This document shows, in pieces, positions 8,497-16,767 of a stretch of 64,000 nucleotides of DNA. The notes below the pieces were generated by a model. That model did no database searches, had not been told where the DNA came from, and worked only from the letters and a program-made list of their open reading frames with translations. Source of the stretch: Xenophilus sp003671765 (GTDB lineage: Bacteria > Pseudomonadota > Gammaproteobacteria > Burkholderiales > Burkholderiaceae_C); contig CP166702.1 in assembly GCA_051414805.1 (NCBI GenBank), forward strand, positions 2,294,001-2,358,000, given 5' to 3'. Each line of letters begins with the position of its first letter. The stretch's first letter is position 1. Made by a program: the position numbers and the translations under genes.

Positions 8497-9609
8497 ATGA
8501 ACATGAGCACCCGCACCGAAGCCCGCGCCCTGCGCGCCGCCGCCACCGTCGCCGACCCGCGCTGGGCCGCGGTGCAGGCCCGCGACGCCGCCGCCGACGG
8601 CCGCTTCGTCTATTCCGTGCAGACCACCGGCGTGTACTGCCGCCCCTCCTGCGGCGCCCGTCCGGCGCGCCCGGAGAACTTGGCTTTCCACGCCACGCCG
8701 GCCGAGGCCGAGCGGGCGGGCTTTCGCCCCTGCCAGCGTTGCCGGCCCGACGCGCCGCCGCTGGCGCAGCGCCAGGCGGCGCTGGTGGCCGAGCTCTGCC
8801 GCGCCATCGAAGCCGCCGACGGGCCGCCCTCGCTCGAGGCGCTGGCCGGGCGCGCCGGGCTGAGCGTGTCGCACCTGCACCGCACCTTCAAGGCCGTGAC
8901 CGGGCTCACGCCGCGGGCCTGGGCCGCGGCGCAGCGGGCGCAGCGGCTGCGGGCCGCGCTCGACGCACCCGGGGCCCGCGTGACCGACGCCATCTACGAC
9001 GCCGGCTACGGCGCGGCCAGCCGCTTCTATGAGGAGGCGGGCGAGGTGCTGGGCATGACGCCCACCGCCTGGCGCGCCGGCGGCGCCGACATCGACATCC
9101 GCTTCGCCATCGGCCAGTGCTCGCTGGGCGCGATCCTGGTGGCGCGCAGCGCGCGCGGCGTCTGCGCGATCAGCCTGGGCGAGGACCCGGATCGGCTCGC
9201 GCGCGAGCTGCAGGACCGCTTTCCGCGGGCGCGGCTGGTGGGCGGCGACGCGGACTTCGAGCGCCTGGTCGCGCAGGTGGTCGGCCTGGTCGAGGCGCCG
9301 GGGCAGGGCACCGAGCTGCCACTGGACGTGCGCGGCACCGCCTTCCAGCAGCGCGTGTGGCAGGCGCTGCGCGCCATCCCGCCGGGAACGACCGCCAGCT
9401 ATGCCGAGATCGCCGCGCGCATCGGCGCCCCCGCCGCCACCCGCGCCGTGGCGCAGGCCTGCGGCGCGAACACGCTGGCGGTGGCCATTCCCTGCCACCG
9501 GGTGGTGCGGCGCGACGGCAGCCTGTCGGGCTACCGCTGGGGTGTGGAGCGCAAGCGCAGCCTGCTGGCGCGCGAAGGCGCCGCGGTGTCTGCCGGCAAG
9601 GCCGCGTGA
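8497..9609 (+). CDS. ada: Ada: methylphosphotriester sensor / AraC-type activator / O6-methylguanine-DNA methyltransferase
   Basis: The product is 370 residues with three parts. Residues ~20-85 form the Ada zinc domain with the methyl-accepting and zinc Cys set (YCRPSCGARPARPEN ... CQRCRPD). Residues ~95-190 form an AraC helix-turn-helix. Residues ~200-365 form the methyltransferase with active-site IPCHRVVRRDG. Transfer of a methyl group from DNA phosphotriesters converts it into an activator of its own operon; the C-terminal Cys repairs O6-methylguanine. The ribosome site AAAGGAAGG precedes the ATG. It overlaps the next gene by GTGA and heads an alkylation-repair operon. Confidence 0.96.
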   Translation: MNMSTRTEARALRAAATVADPRWAAVQARDAAADGRFVYSVQTTGVYCRPSCGARPARPENLAFHATPAEAERAGFRPCQRCRPDAPPLAQRQAALVAELCRAIEAADGPPSLEALAGRAGLSVSHLHRTFKAVTGLTPRAWAAAQRAQRLRAALDAPGARVTDAIYDAGYGAASRFYEEAGEVLGMTPTAWRAGGADIDIRFAIGQCSLGAILVARSARGVCAISLGEDPDRLARELQDRFPRARLVGGDADFERLVAQVVGLVEAPGQGTELPLDVRGTAFQQRVWQALRAIPPGTTASYAEIAARIGAPAATRAVAQACGANTLAVAIPCHRVVRRDGSLSGYRWGVERKRSLLAREGAAVSAGKAA

Positions 9610-10343
9610 GCACGAACCCGATCGACGCGGCGGCACGGCGCTGCGCTACGCGCGTCGATGCGCTGGATTGGGCTGCGGCCGGCGCGGCCCTCGACGCAGA
9701 AGGCGCGGCGGTGCTGCCCGGCCTGCTGACGCCGTCGGAGTGCGAGGCCGCTGCGGCCCTCTACGACCAGCCGGAACGATTCCGCAGCCGCGTGGTCATG
9801 GCGCGCCACGGCTTCGGGCGGGGCGAGTACCAGTACTTCGACTACCCGCTGCCGCCGGCCATCGCCGCCCTGCGCGCCGCCTTCTACCCGCACCTGGCGC
9901 CCATTGCCAACCGCTGGCAGGCGGCGATGGGGCTGCCGGCGCGCTTTCCGGCCGGGCACGAGGACTTCCTGGCCCGTTGCCATGCCGCCGGCCAGCAGCG
10001 CCCGACGCCGCTGCTGCTGCGCTATGGCGAGGACGACTTCAACTGCCTGCACCAGGACCTGTACGGCGAGCACGTGTTCCCGCTGCAGGTGGTGGTGCTG
10101 CTGTCCGCACCCGGCCAGGATTTCGAGGGGGGCGAGTTCGTCATGACCGAGCAGCGCCCGCGCATGCAGTCGCGCGCCATGGTGCTGCCGCTGCGCCAGG
10201 GCGATGCGGCGGTGTTCGCCGTTCACCATCGCCCGGTGCAGGGCACGCGCGGCGTGTACCGTGTGAACCTGCGCCACGGCGTGAGCCGGGTGCGCAGCGG
10301 CCGGCGCCACACGCTGGGGCTGATCTTTCACGACGCGCAATGA
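9606..10343 (+). CDS. 2OG-Fe(II) oxygenase, Ada-operon type
   Basis: The product is 245 residues from a GTG that overlaps the ada stop. The double-stranded beta-helix core shows HQDLYGEHVFPLQVVVLLS, with the HxD iron pair, and RRHTLGLIFHDA at the C-terminus, with the distal His and the 2-oxoglutarate Arg region. GGEFVMTEQRPRMQSR lies between them. This fits the Pfam oxygenase family proposed to act on damaged DNA (PF09859, from memory). Its place between ada and alkB supports a role in alkylation damage, although the substrate has not been assigned as far as I know. Confidence 0.85.
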   Translation: MSTNPIDAAARRCATRVDALDWAAAGAALDAEGAAVLPGLLTPSECEAAAALYDQPERFRSRVVMARHGFGRGEYQYFDYPLPPAIAALRAAFYPHLAPIANRWQAAMGLPARFPAGHEDFLARCHAAGQQRPTPLLLRYGEDDFNCLHQDLYGEHVFPLQVVVLLSAPGQDFEGGEFVMTEQRPRMQSRAMVLPLRQGDAAVFAVHHRPVQGTRGVYRVNLRHGVSRVRSGRRHTLGLIFHDAQ

Positions 10344-10347
10344 ACCC

Positions 10348-11007
10348 GTGAGCACCTTCGATCTCTTCGATGCCGACGCCGACCCCTCGGCCACCGAACC
10401 GCTCGTGCTGGAGCCGGGCGCATCGGTGCTGCGCGGCTTCGCCCTGCCGAAGGTGGACGCCTTGCACCGCGACCTCGATGCAGTGATCGCCGCGGCGCCC
10501 CTGCGCCACCTCGTCACGCCCGGCGGCAAGACCATGTCGGTCGCCATGACCAACTGCGGCGCGCTGGGCTGGGTCAGCGACCGCAGCGGCTACCGCTACA
10601 CCGGGCGCGACCCCTTGAGCGACCGCCCGTGGCCCGCGATGCCCGCGAGCTTTCGCGCGCTGGCCGTGCGTGCCGCCTCGCGCGCCGGCTTCGACGGCTT
10701 CGCGCCCGACGCCTGCCTCGTCAACCGCTATGTGCCCGGCGCGCGCCTGACCCTGCACCAGGACCGCGACGAGCGCCAGATGGGCCAGCCCATCGTGTCG
10801 GTGTCGCTCGGCCTGCCGGCGGTCTTCCTGTGGGGCGGCGCGCAGCGCGGCGATCGCACGCGGCGCGTGCCGTTGGTGCATGGCGACGTCGTGGTGTGGG
10901 GTGGGCCGGCGCGTCTGCGCTTCCATGGCGTGATGCCGCTGGCCGAGGGCAGGCATCCGTTCATGGGGGCATGCCGGATCAATCTGACCTTTCGCTGCGC
11001 GGCTTGA
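10348..11007 (+). CDS. alkB: AlkB, oxidative DNA/RNA demethylase
   Basis: The product is 219 residues, the usual size. Family motifs are visible: NCGALGWVSDRSGYRY, the iron ligands in LHQDRDE (HxD), the distal ligand in RFHGV, and the 2-oxoglutarate-binding RINLTFR at the C-terminus. It removes 1-methyladenine and 3-methylcytosine using Fe(II), 2-oxoglutarate and oxygen. It starts at GTG 10348, 4 bp after the preceding stop, and is third in the ada operon. Its last 29 bp overlap the end of bdcR on the other strand. Confidence 0.96.
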   Translation: MSTFDLFDADADPSATEPLVLEPGASVLRGFALPKVDALHRDLDAVIAAAPLRHLVTPGGKTMSVAMTNCGALGWVSDRSGYRYTGRDPLSDRPWPAMPASFRALAVRAASRAGFDGFAPDACLVNRYVPGARLTLHQDRDERQMGQPIVSVSLGLPAVFLWGGAQRGDRTRRVPLVHGDVVVWGGPARLRFHGVMPLAEGRHPFMGACRINLTFRCAA

Positions 11008-11629
11008 TCCGCGACGTTGCCGGTCGGCTTCGAGGCTTTTCGGCCGGAATCGCCTGCGCGCACGCCAGGCCCGCGAGCCGTGCCGTGGCGAGGAGCCGAT
11101 CCAGCGACTGTCCATGGCGTGCGCTGGCCGACAGCCCCGCCATCGTGGTGCTGACGAAGTCGGCCAGACGGTCGGCATCCTGCGGGTGGCGCTGGGCGAT
11201 GAAGTTGCGGATCTGCCGCTGCGCCGCCACGTGGAAGGTGCCTGCCGCGGCGCGGGCCTGCTCGTCGTTGCAGCGGGTTCCCTCGAGCACCAGGCAGCCC
11301 GTGGCGCCAGCGTCGGCGGCGTAGGCCAGGGCGGCTTCTTCCAGCACCCGGGCCAGGCACTCGGCCACCGGGCGGTCCGTGCGCAGGAGCCGCTCCAGCG
11401 GCACGGCGCCATCCTGCGCATAGCGATCGAGGATGCGCTCGTACAGCGCCGCCTTGCTGCCGAAGGCGGCGTAGAAGCTGGGCGGGTTGATGCCCAGGGC
11501 CTGGGTCAGGTCGGCGACGCTCACGGCGTCGTAGCCCCGGGCATGGAACAGACGCTGCGCGGTCGCCACGGCCTCGTCTGCATCGAAACCGCGCGGCCGT
11601 CCACGCCCGCGCGAAATTTCCTTAGTCAT
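10979..11629 (-). CDS. bdcR: TetR-family repressor, BdcR-like
   Basis: The product is 216 residues. An N-terminal TetR helix-turn-helix (GRPRGFDADEAV ... VSVADLTQALGINPPSFYAAFGSK) is followed by a C-terminal ligand/dimer domain with CLVLEG and STTMAGLSASARHG. These motifs and the divergent SDR neighbour match E. coli BdcR, repressor of bdcA, as I recall that sequence. It probably binds in the 71-bp gap to bdcA, where a direct repeat CTACAAAATTA / CTACAAATTA brackets a promoter. The product is longer than E. coli BdcR by a basic C-terminal tail that runs into the alkB 3' end. Confidence 0.88.
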   Translation of the reverse strand: MTKEISRGRGRPRGFDADEAVATAQRLFHARGYDAVSVADLTQALGINPPSFYAAFGSKAALYERILDRYAQDGAVPLERLLRTDRPVAECLARVLEEAALAYAADAGATGCLVLEGTRCNDEQARAAAGTFHVAAQRQIRNFIAQRHPQDADRLADFVSTTMAGLSASARHGQSLDRLLATARLAGLACAQAIPAEKPRSRPATSRIKPRSERSD

Positions 11630-11631
11630 CG

Positions 11632-11686
11632 CTACAAAATTATTGACAGAGCATGGGGCTAATTATGTACGATGCACTACAAATTA
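11632..11686 (+). promoter_or_regulatory. bdcA promoter with flanking direct repeats (candidate BdcR operator)
   Basis: A perfect -35 TTGACA lies at 11643-11648. Candidate -10 boxes are TATGTA (15-bp spacing) or TACGAT (19-bp spacing). Near-identical sequences CTACAAAATTA (11632-11642) and CTACAAATTA (11677-11686) flank it, 45 bp apart. The AT-rich stretch stands out from its surroundings. Repressor binding here is inferred. Confidence 0.5.
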
Positions 11687-11700
11687 ACCAGGAGTGCTCG

Positions 11701-12414
11701 ATGCCCATGTTCGAAGGAAAGTCTGTTCTCGTGCTCGGCGGCAGCCGGGGGATCGGTGCGGCCATCGTCCGGCGCTTCGTCGCCGACGGTGCCCGGGTCA
11801 CCTTCACCTACTCGGGCTCGCCCGATGCGGCCCAAGCGCTGGCCGCGGAGACCGGGAGCACGGCGGTGCAGACGGACAGTTCCGACCGCGACGCGGTCAT
11901 CGCGCGGGTGCGCGACAGCGGCCCGCTCGACGTGCTGGTGGTGAACGCGGGCATCGCGATCTTCGGCGATGCCCTGGAGCAGGACCCGGACGCGGTCGAC
12001 CGCCTGTTCCGCATCAACGTGCAGTCGCCGTACCACGCCTCGGTTGAGGCGGCGCGCAAGATGCCGCCGGGCGGCCGGATCATCGTGATCGGCTCGGTGA
12101 ACGGCGACCGCATGCCCGTGCCGGGCATGGCGTCGTACGCGCTCAGCAAGTCGGCGCTGCAAGGGATGGCTCGGGGCCTGGCGCGCGACTTCGGGCCGCG
12201 CGGCATCACGATCAACATCGTGCAGCCCGGGCCCGTCGACACCGACGCGAACCCGGAGGACGGCCCGATGCGCGAGCTGATGCACAGCTTCATGGCGATC
12301 AAGCGCCACGGTCGGCCGGAAGAGGTGGCGGGCATGGTCGCCTGGCTGGCGGGGCCCGAAGCCGGCTTCGTGACCGGCGCGATGCACACGATCGATGGCG
12401 CGTTCGGGGCGTGA
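11701..12414 (+). CDS. bdcA: SDR-family protein BdcA (cyclic-di-GMP-binding biofilm dispersal mediator)
   Basis: This is a 237-residue Rossmann-fold SDR. It has the cofactor motif GGSRGIGAA (~residues 11-19), VNAG, a catalytic Ser in GSVNGDRMP, and YALSK with Tyr and Lys. The sequence follows E. coli BdcA closely along its whole length, including AIKRHGRPEEVAGMVAWLAG and FVTGAMHTIDGAFGA. BdcA was described as binding cyclic di-GMP and promoting biofilm dispersal; any reductase substrate is unknown. The start ATG 11701 follows an AGGAGTG ribosome site. It is divergent from bdcR. Confidence 0.9.
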   Translation: MPMFEGKSVLVLGGSRGIGAAIVRRFVADGARVTFTYSGSPDAAQALAAETGSTAVQTDSSDRDAVIARVRDSGPLDVLVVNAGIAIFGDALEQDPDAVDRLFRINVQSPYHASVEAARKMPPGGRIIVIGSVNGDRMPVPGMASYALSKSALQGMARGLARDFGPRGITINIVQPGPVDTDANPEDGPMRELMHSFMAIKRHGRPEEVAGMVAWLAGPEAGFVTGAMHTIDGAFGA

Positions 12415-12443
12415 GGTGGCGGGCGCGCCGTGCCGCGCGCCGA

Positions 12444-12896
12444 CTACTTCGCCAGGTGCTTCGCCAGGAAGAGCAGGGCCGCCTCGTAGCCCAGCGGGCC
12501 CAGGCCGCAGATGACGCCCGTCGCGGCCAGCGACACGTAGCTCTTGTGGTACATCTCCTCGCGCCGATGGATGTTGGAGATGTGGACCTCGACGATGGGC
12601 AGTTGCGAGGCCTTCAACGCGTCGAGGATGGCGATCGAGGTGAAGGAGTAGGCGGCGGGGTTGATGACGATGCCCGCCATCGTCGTGCGCGCCTCGTGGA
12701 TCCAGTCGACCAGCTGGCCCTCGGAATTGGACTGCCGGAAGTCCACCTCCAGCCCGAGGCGCTGGCCCGCTTCACGGCACTGCGCCTCGATCTGGGCCAG
12801 CGTCGTGTGGCCGTAGATGTGCGGCTCGCGCACCCCGAGCAGGTTGAGGTTCGGGCCGTTCAGGATCAGGATGTGCGACATGCTGGTCTTCGTCAT
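12444..12896 (-). CDS. aroQ: type II 3-dehydroquinate dehydratase
   Basis: The product is 150 residues, normal for the dodecameric class. Motifs are ILNGPNLNLLGVREPHIYG (with the catalytic Tyr), FRQSNSEGQLVDWIHEA, INPAAYSFTSIAI and EVHISNIHRREE. It dehydrates 3-dehydroquinate to 3-dehydroshikimate. It sits directly downstream of a TRAP transporter and GntR regulator and 31 bp from dctM, so a catabolic role (quinate-type substrates toward protocatechuate) is more likely than aromatic biosynthesis. An internal ATG at 12881 is an alternative start. Confidence 0.93.
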   Translation of the reverse strand: MTKTSMSHILILNGPNLNLLGVREPHIYGHTTLAQIEAQCREAGQRLGLEVDFRQSNSEGQLVDWIHEARTTMAGIVINPAAYSFTSIAILDALKASQLPIVEVHISNIHRREEMYHKSYVSLAATGVICGLGPLGYEAALLFLAKHLAK

Positions 12897-12927
12897 GGGA
12901 TGTGTCTCAAAAGCAGGGACGCGCTGA

Positions 12928-14214
12928 TCACGGCCCGCCGTGGAAGAGCTTCGCGGGCCCGGTGACCAGCCACGGGAACAGGACCATCAGAAACATGATG
13001 AGGAACTGCGCGATCATGAAGGGCATCACGCCCTTGGTGACCGTGTCCATCGACATGCGGCCGACGCCGGCCACCACGTTGAGCACCACGCCCACCGGTG
13101 GGGTGACCAGCCCGATCGCGTTGTTCATGATGAACAGGACGCCGAAGTAGACCGGGTCGATCTTGGCCGCCACGATGACGGGCATCAGCACCGGCGTCAG
13201 GATGAGGATGGTGGGCGTCATGTCCATCGCCGTGCCGACGACCATGACCAGCACCATGATCGCGATCATCAGCAGGATGGGGCTGCCGAGGAAGGGCTCG
13301 AGCATGCCCACCACCTTGCCGGGCAGGTCGGCCACGGTGATGAGCCAGGCCGACACCATCGCCGCAGCCACGAGGAACATCACCACGGCAGTCGTCTTGG
13401 CCGCCTTCTCGAAGATGCCGTAGAGCTGCGACAGCTTCAGGCCGCGGTAGATGACGGTGGAGACGAAGAGGGCGTAGACGGCGGCCACGACGCCGGCTTC
13501 GGTCGGCGTGAACACGCCCATGCGCAGGCCGACCAGGATGATCACCGGCAGCATCAGTGCCCAGCCGCAGCGCCGCATCGTCGCCAGCAGGTCCGTCAGC
13601 GGCTTGCGGGGCGGCGGCACGGCGCCTTCGTTGCGGGCCACATAGGCCCAGGTGACCCACAACGCCAGCCCCATCAGCAGACCGGGCGCGATGCCGGCCA
13701 TGAAGAGCTTCGAGATCGACACGTTGGCCGTCACGCCGAAGATCACCAGGCCGATGGACGGCGGCAGCACCGGCGCGATGACGCCGGACGCGGCGATCAG
13801 CCCGGCGGCGCGGTGCGGCGCATGGCCGGCGGCGACCATCATCGGCAGCAGCATGGTGGTGAGTGCGGCGGCGTCGGCCACCGCGCTGCCCGACAGGGCC
13901 GACAGCATGATCGAGGCCACGATGGTGACGTAACCCAGCCCGCCGCGGATGTGTCCGACGAGCGCCATCGCGAAGTCCACGATGCGCCTGGACAGGCCGC
14001 CCTCGTTCATGATCTCGCCGGCCAGCAGGAAGAAGGGCACGGCGAGCAGCGGGTAGTTGTCGGCGCCGCCCAGAAGGTTCTGGGCGAGGATCTGGGCCTC
14101 GAACATGTCCAGGTGCCACATCAGGGCCACGCCGCTGACCAGCAGGGCGAACGAGATCGGGATGCCGATGGCCATCGCCAGCAGCAGCGATCCGACGAAG
14201 ATGGTGAGTGTCAT
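12928..14214 (-). CDS. dctM: TRAP transporter large permease (DctM type)
   Basis: This is a 428-residue membrane protein with about 12 helices. Family signatures include PISFALLVSGVALMWHLDMF near the start, AVPFFLLAGEIMNEGGLSRR, SALSGSAVADAAALTTMLLP and VLFIMNNAIGLVTPPVG. It forms the transport channel and works with the small subunit and the periplasmic receptor encoded just upstream, driven by a sodium gradient in known systems. The order receptor-small-large-aroQ is transcribed on the minus strand. The substrate is unproven; an organic acid related to quinate/shikimate metabolism is suggested by aroQ. Confidence 0.95.
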   Translation of the reverse strand: MTLTIFVGSLLLAMAIGIPISFALLVSGVALMWHLDMFEAQILAQNLLGGADNYPLLAVPFFLLAGEIMNEGGLSRRIVDFAMALVGHIRGGLGYVTIVASIMLSALSGSAVADAAALTTMLLPMMVAAGHAPHRAAGLIAASGVIAPVLPPSIGLVIFGVTANVSISKLFMAGIAPGLLMGLALWVTWAYVARNEGAVPPPRKPLTDLLATMRRCGWALMLPVIILVGLRMGVFTPTEAGVVAAVYALFVSTVIYRGLKLSQLYGIFEKAAKTTAVVMFLVAAAMVSAWLITVADLPGKVVGMLEPFLGSPILLMIAIMVLVMVVGTAMDMTPTILILTPVLMPVIVAAKIDPVYFGVLFIMNNAIGLVTPPVGVVLNVVAGVGRMSMDTVTKGVMPFMIAQFLIMFLMVLFPWLVTGPAKLFHGGP

Positions 14215-14229
14215 GGTGATCGCCCGGAT

Positions 14230-14790
14230 TCAGTGCTTCTTGGCGGTGTGTGCCGTGTCGCCGCCGGGGAGCTTCAGGGCCGCGAGGTCCTCGGACTCCT
14301 GCACCGTGACGAGGTCGGCGTCGCCCAGGTGGCCGGTGAACAGAAGCCACAGGTCCAGCAGCAGCACCACGCCGCCGCAGACCGCGAAGGCGACGCCGGC
14401 CGAGTGCAGCACCGCCATCGGCAGCTGCGTGGAAGGTGCCAGCACGTCCATGTTGATGCGCGTCTGCTCCCAGGCGCCACGCAGGACCAGGTAGCAGACG
14501 TACAGCATGGTCAGGTGCCCCAGCACCAGGCAGATCTTCTTGCCCAGAGGAGGGAGCCGCGACACCAGCGCGTCGGTGCCCAGATGGGTGTGCTCGCGCA
14601 GTGCCACCACGCAGCCCATGAACGTGATCCACACGAAGAGCCAGCGCGAGATCTCTTCGGACTGCGTGATCGACGAGTTGAAGACGTAGCGCAGAACCAC
14701 GTTGCCGAAGACCAGCGCGACCATGACCATGAGCGCCACGGCCATCAGCACCGTGACGGCGCGACAGAACCCGTTAACCAGTTTCACCAT
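14230..14790 (-). CDS. dctQ: TRAP transporter small permease (DctQ type)
   Basis: The product is 186 residues with four hydrophobic helices. The DctQ signature region is VVLRYVFNSSITQSEEISRWLFVWITFMG, cited here as its N-terminal part VVLRYVFNSS and its later part EEISRWLFVW. A 30-residue polar C-terminal tail follows the last helix and is longer than in most family members. It lies 15 bp upstream of dctM and is certainly cotranscribed with it. It pairs with DctM in the inner membrane. Confidence 0.93.
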   Translation of the reverse strand: MVKLVNGFCRAVTVLMAVALMVMVALVFGNVVLRYVFNSSITQSEEISRWLFVWITFMGCVVALREHTHLGTDALVSRLPPLGKKICLVLGHLTMLYVCYLVLRGAWEQTRINMDVLAPSTQLPMAVLHSAGVAFAVCGGVVLLLDLWLLFTGHLGDADLVTVQESEDLAALKLPGGDTAHTAKKH

Positions 14791-14858
14791 GCCTGTTCCT
14801 TGGCCCGACGCGCGGGCGCGAACCCGGGCGACGCCCGGGCTCCGTCAGTCGTGTGCGA

Positions 14859-15869
14859 TCAGAGCTTGGAAACGCGTTCCAGCTCCGTCTTGAACAGGCC
14901 CATCACGGCCGGGTCGTAGGCGGCGGAGAACTTGTCGTAGACCGGCTTGGCCTGCTCGCGCATGCGGGCCACCTCGGCGGGGGCGACGGCGTTGTAGGTC
15001 ATGCCCTTGGCCTGCAGTTCGACCAGCGCCTTGCCGGCTGCGTCGCGGCTGGCGGCGCGCTGGTAGTTCTGTGCCTCGATGGCGGCGTCCTGCAGCAGCT
15101 TCTGCTCGGTCGGCGACAGCTTCTCCCAGAAGCGCTTGCTGACCTGCACCGGGTTGGTGGCGTACACGTGGTTGGTGCCGCTGACGAACTTCTGCACCTC
15201 GTAGAACTTGCTCGAGAGGATCACCGAGTACGGGTTCTCCTGCCCATCGACCGCCTTGCTCTCGAGCGCGTTGTACAGCTCGGCGAAGGGCATCGGCAGC
15301 GGGTTGGCCTTGAAGGTCTTGAAGGTGTCCAGGAACACCGGGTTGGGAATGACGCGCAGCTTCAGCCCGTCCAGGTCCTCGCCCTTGGTGATCGGGCGCT
15401 TGCTGTTGGTGACGTTGCGAAAGCCCAGGTCGAAGAAGCCCAGCACCACGATGCCCTTGTCGGCCAGCTTGGCGCTCAGCATCTTGCCCAGCGGGCCATC
15501 CACCATGGCGTCGGCCTGCTGGCCGTTGCTGAAGAGGAAGGGGAAGTCGAACAGGCCGAACTCCTTGACCACGCCGGTCAGCGAGGTCGTGGAGGCGACC
15601 AGCATCTCCTGCACGCCGCCCTGCAGGGCGGATTGCTGCTGCAGTTCGTTGCCGAGCTGGCTGCTTGCGAATTCCTTCACCGTGATCTTGCCGCCGCTCC
15701 TGGCGGCCACGATCTCGGCGAATTTCTTGACGCCCCAGCTCGTGGGGTGGTCGGTGTTGTTCAGGTGCCCGATGCGGATGGTGCGCTGCTGGATGTCCTG
15801 CGCGTGCGCGACGGCCGCAGCCGCCACCAGCGCCAGCGCACCGGCGAGCTTGAAGAGTTTCGATGCCAT
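14859..15869 (-). CDS. dctP: TRAP transporter periplasmic substrate-binding protein (DctP family)
   Basis: The product is 336 residues. It starts MASKLFKLAG with a signal peptide ending near AVAHAQ. Family marks are TIRIGHLNNTDHPTSWGVKKF, the ligand-anchoring Arg region GLKLRVIPNPVFLDTFK, and the AVDGQENPYSVILSSKFYEV stretch. The ATG at 15869 follows a GGAGACC ribosome site. It delivers substrate to DctQM. It is the first gene of the operon, divergent from the GntR gene across a 156-bp control region with a perfect palindrome. Confidence 0.93.
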   Translation of the reverse strand: MASKLFKLAGALALVAAAAVAHAQDIQQRTIRIGHLNNTDHPTSWGVKKFAEIVAARSGGKITVKEFASSQLGNELQQQSALQGGVQEMLVASTTSLTGVVKEFGLFDFPFLFSNGQQADAMVDGPLGKMLSAKLADKGIVVLGFFDLGFRNVTNSKRPITKGEDLDGLKLRVIPNPVFLDTFKTFKANPLPMPFAELYNALESKAVDGQENPYSVILSSKFYEVQKFVSGTNHVYATNPVQVSKRFWEKLSPTEQKLLQDAAIEAQNYQRAASRDAAGKALVELQAKGMTYNAVAPAEVARMREQAKPVYDKFSAAYDPAVMGLFKTELERVSKL

Positions 15870-15944
15870 GGAGGTCTCCTTTGTGGGTGCCGGCGCGTCC
15901 GGCCCTGGCGATCGACAACTCGATCGGCGTCTGAATGTTATGAA

Positions 15945-15957
15945 ATCATCAGATGAT
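15945..15957. promoter_or_regulatory. perfect palindrome, candidate GntR operator
   Basis: ATCATC-A-GATGAT is a perfect 6-1-6 inverted repeat in the gap between dctP and the divergent GntR gene. Size and AT-rich nature fit FadR/VanR-subfamily operators. Binding by the adjacent regulator is inferred. Confidence 0.5.
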
Positions 15958-16025
15958 CGGCAACAAATATGAGCATTGGGGTATTCTCTTATCTGTAGCG
16001 CCTTCATTTGTCGTAGAAAGCGGGC

Positions 16026-16736
16026 ATGAAGCCCGACGCGATGCCCGAGACCCTCATGACCGACCCTCTCCAGACCCAGGCGGACACCGCGACCGCCGGC
16101 GAAGTGGCCTACCGCCGCATCCGCTCGGACATCGTGCTGGGCCGGCTGTCGCCGGGCCGGCGCCTGCCGCTCGAGCGCATGAAGGAAACCTACGGCGCGA
16201 GCGTCAGCACGCTGCGCGAGCTGTTCAACCGCCTGGCTACCGAAGGTCTGCTCGTGGCCGAAGGCTCACGCGGCTTCCAGGTGAGCGAGGTGTCGTCGGC
16301 CAACCTGCGCGAGGTGGCCTCGATGCGGCTGCTGCTGGAAGGCCACGGGATCAAGGAGTCCTTCCAGCGCGGCGACCTGGAGTGGGAAGGCCGCGTGGTC
16401 GCGGCGCATCACAAGCTGGCCACGATGGAAAGGAAGATGGCCGCCAACGATCCCTATCCGGCCGAGATCTGGCGCCAGTACGACTGGGCCTTCCACGTCG
16501 CGCTGATCTCCGCCTGCGGTTCAGAGCTGCTGCTGGAGACCTACAACTCGATCTGCGACAAGTACCTGCGCTACCAGATGATCGCGGCCGTCTTCCGGGG
16601 CGAGCTCGCGGCTTCGGAACATCGCGTGCTGCTGGAAAGCGCCATCGCGCGCGACTGGGAGACGGCGCAGCGCGCGCTGGTCACGCACGTCGAGGAGTGC
16701 GTGTCGCAGATGGCGCTCGTGCTCGACGCCGCCTGA
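16026..16736 (+). CDS. GntR-family (FCD-domain) transcriptional regulator
   Basis: The product is 236 residues. An N-terminal winged helix-turn-helix is visible (AYRRIRSDIVLGRLSPGRRL ... ASVSTLRELFNRLATEGLL). The helical FCD effector domain spans ~100-230, with Asp/His positions (YDWAFHVALISACGS, SEHRVLLESAI) that bind a metal in the family. It is divergent from the TRAP operon and therefore its likely regulator, with an organic acid as effector. An in-frame ATG at about residue 11 is an alternative start. Confidence 0.9.
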   Translation: MKPDAMPETLMTDPLQTQADTATAGEVAYRRIRSDIVLGRLSPGRRLPLERMKETYGASVSTLRELFNRLATEGLLVAEGSRGFQVSEVSSANLREVASMRLLLEGHGIKESFQRGDLEWEGRVVAAHHKLATMERKMAANDPYPAEIWRQYDWAFHVALISACGSELLLETYNSICDKYLRYQMIAAVFRGELAASEHRVLLESAIARDWETAQRALVTHVEECVSQMALVLDAA

Positions 16737-16767
16737 GGGCGTTGCGTCTTTCAACGAGGTCGACACG

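Noticed and set aside
12893..14632. Long open frames opposite or alongside dctM/dctQ
   Set aside because: They are Arg/Gly/Pro-rich shadow frames caused by high GC; the TRAP permease frame has clear family motifs and membrane helices.
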